A stretch of DNA of 64,000 bases from Mycobacterium paraseoulense (lineage in GTDB: Bacteria > Actinomycetota > Actinomycetes > Mycobacteriales > Mycobacteriaceae). The position numbers and the translations under genes were made by a program. Position 1 is the stretch's first letter; every line of letters begins with the position of its first letter. Location of the stretch: NCBI RefSeq assembly GCF_010731655.1, contig NZ_AP022619.1, positions 2,914,001-2,978,000 of the forward strand. The letters are read 5' to 3'. Below are positions 9,304-18,963 of this stretch, in pieces. Under the pieces are notes generated by a model that saw nothing but the letters and a program-made list of their open reading frames with translations, had not been told where the DNA came from and did not search any database.

Positions 9304-10149
9304 GTGCCCACGAACACGATCACCGAACGCACCATAAGCGTCAGAGGCAAGGACATCTTCGTCGCCGAGACCGGCACCGGCCCGGCGGTCGTGCTCCTGC
9401 ACGGCGGCGGACCGGGCGCGTCCGGGATGTCGAATTACGCGCGCAATATTGAGCCGCTCGCCGAGCACTTCCGGGTGATCGTTCCGGACATGCCCGGATA
9501 CGGCCGCTCCGGCAAGGGCGTCGACCGGCGAGATCCGTTCGGATACCTCGCCGATCACATCCGGGGCATGCTCGACGAGCTCGGCATCGACGGCGCGCAC
9601 CTGGTCGGCAACTCCTACGGCGGGTCGTGCGCGCTGCGGCTGGCCCTGGACACCCCCGACCGGGTGACCAAGTTGGTGCTGATGGGTCCGGGCGGCGTCG
9701 GCACGAGCCGCGGGCTGCCCAGCGAGGGTCTGCGGAGCCTGCTGGCCTATTACGGCGGCGACGGACCGAGCCTGGACAAGCTGCGCACGTTCATCCGTTC
9801 GTACCTGGTGTACGACGGCGACGCCGTGCCGGACTCGCTGATCGAGTCCCGCTACCAGGCCTCGATCGACCCCGAGGTCATCGCCGATCCGCCGCTGCAA
9901 CGCCCCTCGGGGTTGCGCACGCTGTGGCGGATGGACTTCACCCGCGACCACCGGCTCGGCGGCCTCGCGACGCCCACGCTGATCGTCTGGGGCCGAGACG
10001 ACAAGGTGAACAAACCCAGCGGCGCGGCGATGCTGGCCGAGCGGATGCCCAACGCCGACGTGCTGATCGCCGCCAACACCGGCCACTGGGTCCAGTGGGA
10101 GCGCGCCGACCTGTTCAACGCGGTCACCGCCGCGTTCCTGAAGACCTAA
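9304..10149 (+). CDS. Meta-cleavage product hydrolase (HsaD/MhpC/BphD type)
   Basis: A 281-residue alpha/beta hydrolase that cleaves a C-C bond in the ring-fission product of the dioxygenase. The oxyanion motif HGGGPGAS is at 33-40, the nucleophile Ser104 sits in GNSYGG, the Asp is most likely Asp233 in WGRDDKV, and the His is His261 in TGHW. Length and motifs match the C-C hydrolase subfamily. The GTG start has an AGGAAAG site about 7 bases upstream. It lies between the monooxygenase and dioxygenase genes in the same direction, so one transcript is likely. Confidence 0.92.
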   Translation: MPTNTITERTISVRGKDIFVAETGTGPAVVLLHGGGPGASGMSNYARNIEPLAEHFRVIVPDMPGYGRSGKGVDRRDPFGYLADHIRGMLDELGIDGAHLVGNSYGGSCALRLALDTPDRVTKLVLMGPGGVGTSRGLPSEGLRSLLAYYGGDGPSLDKLRTFIRSYLVYDGDAVPDSLIESRYQASIDPEVIADPPLQRPSGLRTLWRMDFTRDHRLGGLATPTLIVWGRDDKVNKPSGAAMLAERMPNADVLIAANTGHWVQWERADLFNAVTAAFLKT

Positions 10150-10176
10150 CCGCTGCAAGAGATTACCGGGATCAAT

Positions 10177-11190
10177 ATGACTACCACTCCAAAGCCCTCG
10201 GTGTTCGGCAATGTTCACCTGGGTTATGTCGTGATCGAGACCAACAAGATCAGCGACTGGAAGCGCTTCGGGCGCGACGCGATCGGCATGCACCTCGACG
10301 AGATGGCGCCCGACACCGTCCGGTTCCGCCTCGACGACAACGCATGTCGCGTGCTGCTGCGACGGGGCCCGGCCGAGGACGTCGTGGCGCTGGGTTGGCA
10401 GCTCGACGACCATGCGACGTTCGACGAGATCAGTCGCCGCGTCGCCGACCACGGGGTGCCCAGCGTCGAGGGTCCCGACGAAGAAGCGAAGCTGCGCGGT
10501 GTCGAGCGCTACGTGCGGTTTCCCGGCCCGAACCGGCTCGCCCAGGAGATCTACACCACCGCCCGGACCGCGCCGCTGTCCCTGGACGTACCGGGCAGCG
10601 GATTCGTCACCGGCGCAAGCGGAATGGGCCACGTCGCCCTCGCGACGAAGAAGCCATACGAGATGCGCGGGTACTACCACCACGTCTTCGATGCGCGGCT
10701 TTCCGATTACATCGACGAGACCATCAACGGGCTGAAACTCAAGATCCGGTTCCTCCGGGTCAACGAGCGTCACCATTCCGTGGCGATCGCGTCGGTGAAT
10801 GCGTTGCCGGTCAACCCGATTCGCACCCGGGTCCAGCACGTCAACGTCCAGGTCGCCACGCTCGACGACATGGTGAGCTCCTACCAGCGGGTCAAGGAAC
10901 TGGGGTTCGGCATGGCCCTGTCGGTCGGGCAGCACACCAACGACAAGGAGCTGTCCTACTACGCTCTGACGCCGTCGGGCTTCGAATGGGAGGTCGGGTG
11001 GAACCCGATCGTCGTCGACGAAGCCACCTGGGAGCCCACCACCCACCAGGGGATCAGCATCTGGGGTCACAGGCCGGAAGGGCAGACCGTCATCGACAAG
11101 CTCAACCAGTTCGCGGTGGCCGCGCGCTCGCTACGCCGCCGGGAAGACACCGTCGCGGCGCTCAGCTCACCCGGGATCGCCGACGACTAG
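10177..11190 (+). CDS. Type I extradiol ring-cleavage dioxygenase (BphC/HsaC-like)
   Basis: A 337-residue vicinal-oxygen-chelate enzyme with two repeated domains. The Fe(II) ligands are predicted as His152 (GMGHVAL), His221 (QHVNVQV) and Glu272 (GFEWEVG). Active-site His200, His253 and Tyr262 are also in the family positions. It would open a catechol beside its hydroxyls to give a yellow meta-cleavage product. E. coli MhpB, which works after MhpA, is an unrelated type III (LigB-like) enzyme, so this cluster pairs an MhpA-like hydroxylase with a BphC-like dioxygenase. Alternative ring substrates such as alkyl-catechols or steroid-derived catechols cannot be excluded. Confidence 0.9.
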   Translation: MTTTPKPSVFGNVHLGYVVIETNKISDWKRFGRDAIGMHLDEMAPDTVRFRLDDNACRVLLRRGPAEDVVALGWQLDDHATFDEISRRVADHGVPSVEGPDEEAKLRGVERYVRFPGPNRLAQEIYTTARTAPLSLDVPGSGFVTGASGMGHVALATKKPYEMRGYYHHVFDARLSDYIDETINGLKLKIRFLRVNERHHSVAIASVNALPVNPIRTRVQHVNVQVATLDDMVSSYQRVKELGFGMALSVGQHTNDKELSYYALTPSGFEWEVGWNPIVVDEATWEPTTHQGISIWGHRPEGQTVIDKLNQFAVAARSLRRREDTVAALSSPGIADD

Positions 11191-11205
11191 CGGCGGGAGG
11201 CGCGT

Positions 11206-11988
11206 TCAGCGCCGCTTGTCGCGCACCTTGTAGGTCGACGGCCACGACTTGCGCGACTCGTCCCCCGTCAACGGGGTGCCCATGCCCCCGACCTTGACGT
11301 TGTAGGCCTCCTTGCCGGGGCCGACCTCCCGGTTCGCGTGTTCCTGGGCGAGGAAGTACAGCTCGTCGATGGTGGCTTCGTCGTAGGCGACGAACGAGGT
11401 CTCCCGTTCCATGTCCTCGACACCGATCAGCATCCGCGCGGGCAGTAACCGCGAGGCCAGCGCCGCGAGGCCGAACAGCGTGAACGGAATCAGCCAGTAA
11501 CACACGTACGACAACGGAGCCCCGGTGTCCAGCATCGTGGCGTCAGCCCGCACGATCGGCGGGATCGCCGACGACACCGTCATGCCGGCCGCCGTCGCCA
11601 CCCAGGTCCAGGTCAGGACGCCGACGGTCCGGCCGAACAGCTCGGTCCTGACGACGTCGGCGGGTTGTTCTGCGGCCGCGAACGCGCGCACGAACGGCTT
11701 GCCGGTCAGCGTGCCGGCCAGCGCCACCACCAGCAGGCCGGCGATGCTGAGCGGCAGCATCCACCGCTGGACGAACGACCCGCCCAGCGCGAACGTCAGC
11801 GCCGTCACTATCGCAAACACTGCGGCAGAACCGATTTCGAGCGTCCGCTCCGGCTTCCCGGTGACGGCGTCGATCGCCAGCGCGATGACCGCGACCGCGA
11901 GGCCGGCCAGCGCGGCGGCACCGAACGGGACGTTTCCGACGAGCACCCAATAAACAATCCACGGCGCAAGACCAAACAGCATGCCCAC
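11206..11988 (-). CDS. Conserved membrane protein, function unknown
   Basis: About 260 residues with roughly six hydrophobic helices in the first 190 residues, including VLVGNVPFGAAALAGLAV and YVCYWLIPFTLFGLAALA, followed by a soluble tail of about 70 residues with many charged and aromatic residues. The frame opens at GTG 11988; ATG two codons later is an equally possible start, and neither has a strong ribosome site. I recognise the general mycobacterial family but no function. The gene is convergent with the dioxygenase gene (15-base gap) and divergent from the CheB-like gene, so it is probably its own transcript. Confidence 0.8.
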   Translation of the reverse strand: MGMLFGLAPWIVYWVLVGNVPFGAAALAGLAVAVIALAIDAVTGKPERTLEIGSAAVFAIVTALTFALGGSFVQRWMLPLSIAGLLVVALAGTLTGKPFVRAFAAAEQPADVVRTELFGRTVGVLTWTWVATAAGMTVSSAIPPIVRADATMLDTGAPLSYVCYWLIPFTLFGLAALASRLLPARMLIGVEDMERETSFVAYDEATIDELYFLAQEHANREVGPGKEAYNVKVGGMGTPLTGDESRKSWPSTYKVRDKRR

Positions 11989-12217
11989 GATGGGTCAGTG
12001 TATGAGTGGCGGTTCGCCCCACTGTCGGCGGCAGGCCCAAAATTTGGTCCGGCGTCAAGACAACCACCGTCCAGCCGCGCTGATCGCCGTGATCGCCGCG
12101 CGGCCAAGGGCTTTGCCGATCGTGGGCCAGGAAAGGGCTTATTGCCCTTGGCGTCGCCTCCTGCCGGGGCCAGTCTGGAGGCCACACGCCTGTGGACGGC
12201 GGCGGGTTCTCCGAGCC

Positions 12218-12907
12218 GTGAGTCAGGGCGGGCAAGGCTGGTCGAGTCATGGAGCGCACGGCAACACCGCTGAAGGCGTGGTGGCCGTCGGTGCCTCCGC
12301 CGGGGGCATCGAGGCGTTGTGCGAACTGGCGGCGGGCATGCCGACCGACTTCCCATTCGCCGTCATGATCGTCATTCACATGAGCCGGGGCGGGCCGTCC
12401 CTGCTGGCGCAGATCGTCGGGCGAAGCGGCCCGTTGCCGGCGGTCGGGGCGGTCGACGGGGCGGTCCTGGAGGCCGGGCGGATATACGCCGCCGTGCCCG
12501 ACCATCATCTGCTTGCGCGAGACCACCGGGTCGCGCTGTCGGATGGGCCGCGGGAGGGCGGTCGCCGACCGGAGATCGATGCGCTGTTCCGATCCGTCGC
12601 GCTGGACTACGGCCCGCGCGCGATCGGTGTCCTGATGTCGGGGATGCTCGACGACGGCGTGGCCGGGCCGCGCGCCATCCAGGCCAGCGGAGGGGTAACC
12701 GTGGTTCAGGAGCCGGCCGATGCGCAGTTTCCCGATCTGCCGAAGAATGCCATAAACGCCGGCGCGGCCGACCACACGGCAGCGGCGAAAGATATCGGCA
12801 GCCTGCTGACGCGGCTGGCCGACCGGGGCGAGCCGCCCGATCCGGGCGGGCGGCCGTCCGTCGCGGAAGCAGCACTGGCAAACGACGCGGTGCCGCCAGC
12901 CGGTTAG
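12218..12907 (+). CDS. Orphan CheB-type methylesterase domain protein
   Basis: About 229 residues consisting of a CheB methylesterase domain. The Ser nucleophile lies in GASAGG, the His in VIHMS and the Asp in SGMLDDG, so the catalytic triad looks intact. No receiver domain precedes it and no CheR, chemoreceptor or histidine kinase gene is nearby. Mycobacteria do not have chemotaxis, so the substrate is unlikely to be a chemoreceptor. The start is uncertain: GTG 12218 gives a short unconserved leader, GTG 12278 begins right at the domain, and both lack a strong Shine-Dalgarno. The divergent neighbour is a membrane protein of unknown role. Confidence 0.82.
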   Translation: MSQGGQGWSSHGAHGNTAEGVVAVGASAGGIEALCELAAGMPTDFPFAVMIVIHMSRGGPSLLAQIVGRSGPLPAVGAVDGAVLEAGRIYAAVPDHHLLARDHRVALSDGPREGGRRPEIDALFRSVALDYGPRAIGVLMSGMLDDGVAGPRAIQASGGVTVVQEPADAQFPDLPKNAINAGAADHTAAAKDIGSLLTRLADRGEPPDPGGRPSVAEAALANDAVPPAG

Positions 12908-12934
12908 CGCGAATGCACCTGAACGCGCCTGCAG

Positions 12935-14627
<1,693 letters not shown>

Positions 14628-14636
14628 CCGGGCCGA

Positions 14637-14939
14637 TCAATTCGACGAAGACAGCGGGACCTTCGCCACGTCCGTAACGTGCGTAGTCTGACCGTCCGTC
14701 CCCGGTGCGCTCACGTCTCGCAGCGTGACGGGATGGCGACGCCAGCCGGCGTACCCGAATGCCGCGCTGACCGCGGTGTAGACGGCGGCCTCCGTCCACA
14801 TGAATCCGACGCCCCACTTCCTGCCGAGGAAGATGGGCTCGTCGATGATGCCGCTGGACGCGGCGATGGCGTAGCCCGCGTGCGCGTAGGCGATCCCGGC
14901 GAACGCTCCGCAGAAGAACTTGCTCACTTCGCGATTCAT
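14637..14939 (-). CDS. Small membrane protein, function unknown
   Basis: About 100 residues. Two hydrophobic segments are visible, one around FCGAFAGIAYAHAGYAIAA and one around AAVYTAVSAAFGYAGW, linked by a loop that contains LGRKWGVGFMW. The C-terminal 35 residues are polar. I chose the ATG at 14939 because GAGAGGAAGAGG lies directly upstream; the in-frame codon 14 residues earlier lacks such a site. It stands between a lipoprotein gene and a DUF732 gene, suggesting a cell-envelope role, which is inference. Confidence 0.7.
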   Translation of the reverse strand: MNREVSKFFCGAFAGIAYAHAGYAIAASSGIIDEPIFLGRKWGVGFMWTEAAVYTAVSAAFGYAGWRRHPVTLRDVSAPGTDGQTTHVTDVAKVPLSSSN

Positions 14940-15002
14940 GCCTCTTCCTCTCTCCGTTGCGACGAAGTCGCAAAACCTCAATGTCGGCCTGCCCTCTGCT
15001 TG

Positions 15003-15473
15003 CTACGGGGCTCCGTTGACGATGCGGTCGCGGACGGCGGTGGCGGTGGTGAGATGTCCCTCCGCGGAATTCATGAATTCGCCGGCGTGGCGGGCCTCGT
15101 TCGCGTCGTGGTCCTCGATCGCCGCGACGCAGAAGTGGGACGCGGCGTCGAAGTCGTCGAGGCTGGCTTGCAGCGCGTCGGTGAGTTCTTTGTCGGGCGA
15201 AGGCATGTGCCCCTGCAGGAAGCTCGCCGCCTCGTGGCCCTCGTGGCAGGCCGCCCCCAGCGCGGGGTAGTCCTGGCTGCCGATGGCAAAGGTGGCCTTG
15301 CCCATGGCGATGCCCAAGTCCTGCATGTGGTCTTTGGTCAGTTCGACCCAGCCGCGCACGGCCTGGGCGTGGGCCGTTGTGGTGGTGGTGCCGCCACCGC
15401 TGCTGTGCGTGCCAGGTGAGCAGCCACCGACCAACAGAACCACCGCAGCACCCACTATGGCTTGCTTGATCAC
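15003..15473 (-). CDS. Predicted lipoprotein with helical His/Cys-containing domain
   Basis: A 156-residue precursor. The N-terminus MIKQAIVGAAVVLLVGGC is a lipoprotein signal with the acylated Cys at 18, followed by a Gly/Thr-rich linker. The mature domain is helical and contains several histidines (KDHMQDL, CHEGHEA, SHFC, EDHDA, ARHAGEF). This spacing suggests a four-helix bundle, perhaps metal-binding, but no family name can be given. It is first of the leftward group leading to the small membrane protein, DUF732 and methyltransferase. The tRNA gene upstream runs in the same direction. Confidence 0.78.
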   Translation of the reverse strand: MIKQAIVGAAVVLLVGGCSPGTHSSGGGTTTTTAHAQAVRGWVELTKDHMQDLGIAMGKATFAIGSQDYPALGAACHEGHEAASFLQGHMPSPDKELTDALQASLDDFDAASHFCVAAIEDHDANEARHAGEFMNSAEGHLTTATAVRDRIVNGAP

Positions 15474-15605
15474 CCGGCCTCCTCAACCTTGTACAGGGTG
15501 ATCCTTCGCCCCGACGACGCCCGCCAGCCAGGGCATAAAGGCTCTACCTCTGGTACCAAGCTCGGCTGTACCTGCGGCCGTTGCGCTGAGCTGCGCGGAC
15601 GCTTG

Positions 15606-15679
15606 TGCCCCCAGTCGGACTCGAACCGACACTGGGCGGATTTTAAGTCCGCTGCCTCTGCCAATTGGGCTATGGGGGC
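15606..15679 (-). tRNA. tRNA with UAA anticodon (Leu), short variable loop
   Basis: The minus strand folds as a complete 74-nt cloverleaf. It has a 7-bp acceptor stem (GCCCCCA/TGGGGGC), a D arm, an anticodon stem GCGGA/TCCGC with loop CTTAAAA and anticodon TAA, a 5-nt variable loop, and a T arm GTCGG-TTCGAGT-CCGAC. The discriminator base is A, as expected for tRNA-Leu. CCA is not encoded. Bacterial tRNA-Leu normally has a long class II variable arm; this one does not, so the identity rests on the anticodon and discriminator. Confidence 0.9.
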
Positions 15680-16036
15680 TCGGCGGCGAATCTAGCGCGC
15701 GGCCGCCGAAACCGGGACATCGCGTCCCGCTGAAGTTGAGGGAAATTCACACCATGCGACGCGGGCAGCCATCGGCTAGTATCCGCGCCCACGCCGCTTA
15801 ACCACGGCTTTCCGGCAGATGACAGATCACACCGCTATGTCGTCCGGCAGGACCGTGTTAAAACTACTGCCCTCCTCGTTAAGAAGCCGTAAACGGCTGT
15901 CACCCCGGGCCTTTCGGCCGGGAACGTGGACTCGGGGGTCGTTAGTGTTACGCCAACGCACAGGGGCCGTTACGCGAACACTCAGGGTCGATCCACCGCA
16001 TGGGGGTCGGCCGTTCCGAACAGTAGGGAGCAATAA
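15680..16036. promoter_or_regulatory. Upstream region of PE8 operon
   Basis: These 357 bases separate the tRNA gene from PE8 and hold no convincing gene. A TAGTAT hexamer at 15777-15782 could be a sigma-A-type -10 element; no good -35 match is seen at the right spacing. A short GC hairpin (CCCGGGCC-TTTC-GGCCGGG) lies near 15914-15932. The ribosome site GGGAG at 16026-16030 precedes the PE8 ATG by 6 bases. The long distance suggests an extended 5' leader or promoter further downstream. Confidence 0.4.
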
Positions 16037-16936
16037 ATGTCATTTCTGACGACACAGACAGAAGAGATGTTAGCTGCGGAGCAGCTGCTGTCGGGAATCA
16101 ATACCAACCTGGCTGCGCAGAACGCGGGCGCGGCGGCGGCGACGACGGTGATCGCTCCCGCGGGCGCCGACCCGGTCTCGGCCCAGCAGGCGGCGATCTT
16201 CTCGGCGTACGGCACCCAATACCAGGCCATTGCCGCAGAGGCCCAGACGATGCTGGAGCAGTACGCGCAAACCCTGGGCATCAGCTCCGGCAGTTACGGG
16301 GACACCGAGGCCATCAACGCCGCCCAGGCCACTCTTGCGAGCGCCGCAAATCCCGCAGCCGCAGCTCCCGCCGCCGCGACCGCCACGCCGGGCGGTGCCC
16401 TCGACTGGCTTTCCTACCTCCTCGGTAGCACCGGCAACGGCACGAACCCGGCCATGCTCGGGGGGCTCTTCGGCCTGTCGAGCAACGGCGCCAACATCGG
16501 CAACATCGGTTTCGGCAACTGGGCCTCCGCCGGTTCCGACCTGCTCGGCCTGGCCGGTGGCGGCCTGCTCGACACCTCCGCCGCCGACGCCGCCGGTTCG
16601 GCCGCCGACGCGGCGGGCCTCGCCGATGTCACGGCGCCGATGGGTGGCGGCATGGCCGGCATGGGCGCGATGCCGATGGCCGCGGCGGGCCAGGCGAGCC
16701 TGGTCGGCAAGCTCTCGGTGCCGCCGACGTGGGCGGCCCCCGCCACCCCGGTGGTCGGCACCAGCGCCGCACCGTTGGAGACCGTGGGCTGGACCGCCGC
16801 CGCGCCGCAGGCCGGCACCGGGGGCATCATCCCCGGGATGCCGGGGATGGGCGCCGCCGCGCGCAACAGCGCCGGCTTCGGTGCGCCGCGCTACGGCGTC
16901 AAGCCGATCGTCATGCCGAAGCCGACGGCCGTCTAG
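16037..16936 (+). CDS. PE8: PE family protein, PE8 orthologue
   Basis: A 299-residue PE protein. The N-terminal helical-hairpin PE domain spans about residues 1-95 and ends with the type VII secretion motif YxxxE at Tyr87-Glu91. Beyond a low-complexity Ala/Gly linker lies a C-terminal segment with KLSVPPTW, a motif normally used to define PPE-SVP proteins, and the tail RYGVKPIVMPK. In Mtb, PE8 (Rv1040c) pairs with PPE15 and is recognised by the ESX-5 chaperone EspG5. The order PE-PPE-esx-esx here matches Rv1040c-Rv1037c. The ATG follows GGGAG at good spacing. Expected to be exported as a PE-PPE heterodimer. Confidence 0.92.
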   Translation: MSFLTTQTEEMLAAEQLLSGINTNLAAQNAGAAAATTVIAPAGADPVSAQQAAIFSAYGTQYQAIAAEAQTMLEQYAQTLGISSGSYGDTEAINAAQATLASAANPAAAAPAAATATPGGALDWLSYLLGSTGNGTNPAMLGGLFGLSSNGANIGNIGFGNWASAGSDLLGLAGGGLLDTSAADAAGSAADAAGLADVTAPMGGGMAGMGAMPMAAAGQASLVGKLSVPPTWAAPATPVVGTSAAPLETVGWTAAAPQAGTGGIIPGMPGMGAAARNSAGFGAPRYGVKPIVMPKPTAV

Positions 16937-16997
16937 GCATTGCTCACTTACTCAAGAGACGTGAAATTCCAATAGACAAAAGGAGCGGGAAACACCA

Positions 16998-18158
16998 ATG
17001 GTTCTTGACTTTGCAGCAATTCCCCCGGAGATCACCTCCTCGCTCATCTACTCCGGTGCGAGCTCCGCGCCGCTGATGGCCGCCGCGGCGGCGTACGCCA
17101 ACCTGGGGGCGGAGATCAGCACCACCGCCACCCAGTGGGAATCGATCATCTCGCTGCTGACCAGCGAGCAGTGGACGGGAGGCGGGTCGGCAGCGGCGGC
17201 GGCCGCGGCCCAGCCCATCATCACTTACCTCACCGAGACGGCGGCGACGCTCGAGCAGGCGAGCGCCCAGGCCACGGCGTCGGCGGCTGCTTTCGACGCG
17301 GTGTACGCGGCGGTGGTGCCCCCACCGTTGGTCGTGGCGAATCGAACACTGCAAGCGTCGTTGTTGCCGATGGCCATCATCCCGACCGTCGCCGCCGAGA
17401 TCGCCGCATTGGACGCGGAGTACGCCGAAATGTGGGCCCAGGACGCCGCCGCGATGGCCGCGTACCAGGCGGCCTCACTGGCCGCGGGAGTCTTGACGCC
17501 CGTGACACCGCTGACCTCGACCACCAGTCCGGCGACCGCCGCGGCCGCGGACAGCGCTGCCCTCGCGGCGGACTCGACGGGCGGCACCGTCCAGGCGTTG
17601 GCGGCGCCATTGGCGGCGCCGTTGGCGGCCGCCGCGGACCCCATCACACCGACGTTCCCTGGCCTGCTGGGCTCGATCGACAACTTCCTCGGCACGCCAT
17701 CGGTGCTGAACGCGATCAACGGCAGCGTGAACACCGCGGCCTGGTGGGTCATGAACGCCATCCCGACGGCCGTGTCGCTGGGCCACACCCTGGGCTCCGT
17801 GCCGTCGATCCCGTTCGCGCTCACCGACTCCGTCACTCCGCTCGCCGGCGGGATGGTGCAGGGCACCATGGTGGGCTCGGTGTCGGGAGCGGGTGCGTCG
17901 GCCGCCCTGGGCGAGGCCTCCGCGGTCGGCGGGCTGTCCGTGCCGGCCGGCTGGAATGCGGCCGCCCCGGCGTCGTTGGCCTCCTCCACCGCTCCGCTCG
18001 AGGGCTCCGGGTGGACGGCCGCGGCGGAGGCCGAGCCGGTCGCGGCGATGCCCGGGATGCCGGGCATGGCCGCTGCGGCAAAGGGCGCCGGCGCCTACGG
18101 CTCCGGACCGCGGTACGGCTTCAAGCCGATCGTCATGCCCAAGCAGGTCGTTGTCTGA
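16998..18158 (+). CDS. PPE15: PPE-SVP family protein, PPE15 orthologue
   Basis: A 386-residue PPE protein starting 61 bases after PE8 with an AAAGGAG site upstream. The PPE domain covers about residues 1-180, with IPPE at 8-11, the W-x-G motif at 59-61 (WTG) and the conserved VVPPPLVVANR, part of the helical tip that contacts EspG chaperones. The C-terminal region has the SVP signature GGLSVPAGW near residue 310 and ends in RYGFKPIVMPK, nearly the same tail as its PE partner. The Mtb equivalent is PPE15 (Rv1039c). Likely secreted through ESX-5 as a dimer with PE8. Confidence 0.92.
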   Translation: MVLDFAAIPPEITSSLIYSGASSAPLMAAAAAYANLGAEISTTATQWESIISLLTSEQWTGGGSAAAAAAAQPIITYLTETAATLEQASAQATASAAAFDAVYAAVVPPPLVVANRTLQASLLPMAIIPTVAAEIAALDAEYAEMWAQDAAAMAAYQAASLAAGVLTPVTPLTSTTSPATAAAADSAALAADSTGGTVQALAAPLAAPLAAAADPITPTFPGLLGSIDNFLGTPSVLNAINGSVNTAAWWVMNAIPTAVSLGHTLGSVPSIPFALTDSVTPLAGGMVQGTMVGSVSGAGASAALGEASAVGGLSVPAGWNAAAPASLASSTAPLEGSGWTAAAEAEPVAAMPGMPGMAAAAKGAGAYGSGPRYGFKPIVMPKQVVV

Positions 18159-18319
18159 TGTCGGGATTACCGCTACGGGAAATAAGGGGGTACATGTCAC
18201 CCGTTTGAGGCGATCAGTTAACCGGTAGGCCGTAATCTGTCCATAACGCGGCCACCACCGCATCAATTACAGCTGTTAAGACTTCGACATTGAAGGCTTG
18301 AACGACAAGGAGAAAGCAA

Positions 18320-18616
18320 ATGGCAACACGTTTTATGACTGACCCGCACGAGATGCGGGCGATGGCGGGTCGCTTCGAGGTGCACGCCCAGACGGTTGAG
18401 GACGAGGCCCGCAAGATGTGGGCGTCGTCGATGAACATCGCCGGCTCGGGCTGGAGCGGTCAGGCGCAGGCGACCTCGTACGACACCATGGGTCAGGTCA
18501 ACCAGGCCTTCCGCAACATCGTCAACATGCTCCACGGGGTGCGCGACGGGCTGATCCGCGACGCGAACAACTACGAGCAGCAAGAGCAGGCCTCGCAGCA
18601 GATCCTCGGCAGCTAA
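18320..18616 (+). CDS. esxJ: ESAT-6-like WXG100 protein, EsxJ/EsxM group
   Basis: A 98-residue WXG100 protein of the Mtb9.9/QILSS-type subfamily. The turn motif is W45-S46-G47, the YxxxE secretion signal is Tyr85-Glu89 and the C-terminus ends QQILGS. Mtb has several near-identical paralogues (EsxJ, K, M, P, W); the symbol follows gene order with Rv1038c. It forms a heterodimer with the following EsxI-type protein. An AAGGAGA ribosome site precedes the ATG. A 161-base gap after PPE15 may hold a separate promoter. Confidence 0.92.
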   Translation: MATRFMTDPHEMRAMAGRFEVHAQTVEDEARKMWASSMNIAGSGWSGQAQATSYDTMGQVNQAFRNIVNMLHGVRDGLIRDANNYEQQEQASQQILGS

Positions 18617-18659
18617 CGGTCGAACCCGCTGTCTTCCAACACTTTTAAGGAGCTAAGCA

Positions 18660-18944
18660 ATGACCATTAACTACCAGTTCGGCGATGTCGACGCCCACGG
18701 TGCCTTGATCCGCGCCCAGGCCGCGTCTTTGGAGGCTGAGCACCAGGCCATCGTTCGCGATGTGCTTGCTGCGGGTGACTTCTGGGGCGGCGCCGGTTCG
18801 GTGGCCTGCCAGGAGTTCATCACCCAGTTGGGTCGCAACTTCCAGGTGATCTACGAGCAGGCCAACGCCCACGGGCAGAAGGTGCAAAGCGCCGGCAGCA
18901 ACATGGCCAGCACCGACAGCGCCGTTGGCTCCAGCTGGGCCTGA
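18660..18944 (+). CDS. esxI: ESAT-6-like WXG100 protein, EsxI/EsxN group
   Basis: A 94-residue WXG100 protein beginning MTINYQFGDVDAHG, the hallmark of the EsxI/L/N/O/V paralogue set, with the turn motif W42-G43-G44. It follows its partner by 43 bases and has AAGGAG upstream. In Mtb the equivalent gene is Rv1037c. Members are abundant ESX-5 substrates and T-cell antigens. It lies immediately ahead of a strong hairpin terminator. Confidence 0.92.
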   Translation: MTINYQFGDVDAHGALIRAQAASLEAEHQAIVRDVLAAGDFWGGAGSVACQEFITQLGRNFQVIYEQANAHGQKVQSAGSNMASTDSAVGSSWA

Positions 18945-18963
18945 CACCGCGCCTCTTCACTCG

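Noticed and set aside
9232..11070. A 612-codon minus-strand open frame across the hydrolase and dioxygenase genes
   Set aside because: Antisense shadow of two genes with intact catalytic motifs; no ribosome site and no recognisable domain.
11665..12273. Plus-strand 202-codon frame between the membrane protein and CheB-like gene
   Set aside because: Antisense to the membrane protein for much of its length and ends inside the CheB upstream region; no protein features.
16400..18100. Gly/Ala-rich repeats in the PE and PPE genes as possible DNA repeats
   Set aside because: They are protein-level low complexity inside coding sequence, not tandem DNA repeats or CRISPR-like arrays; no regularly spaced identical units were seen.
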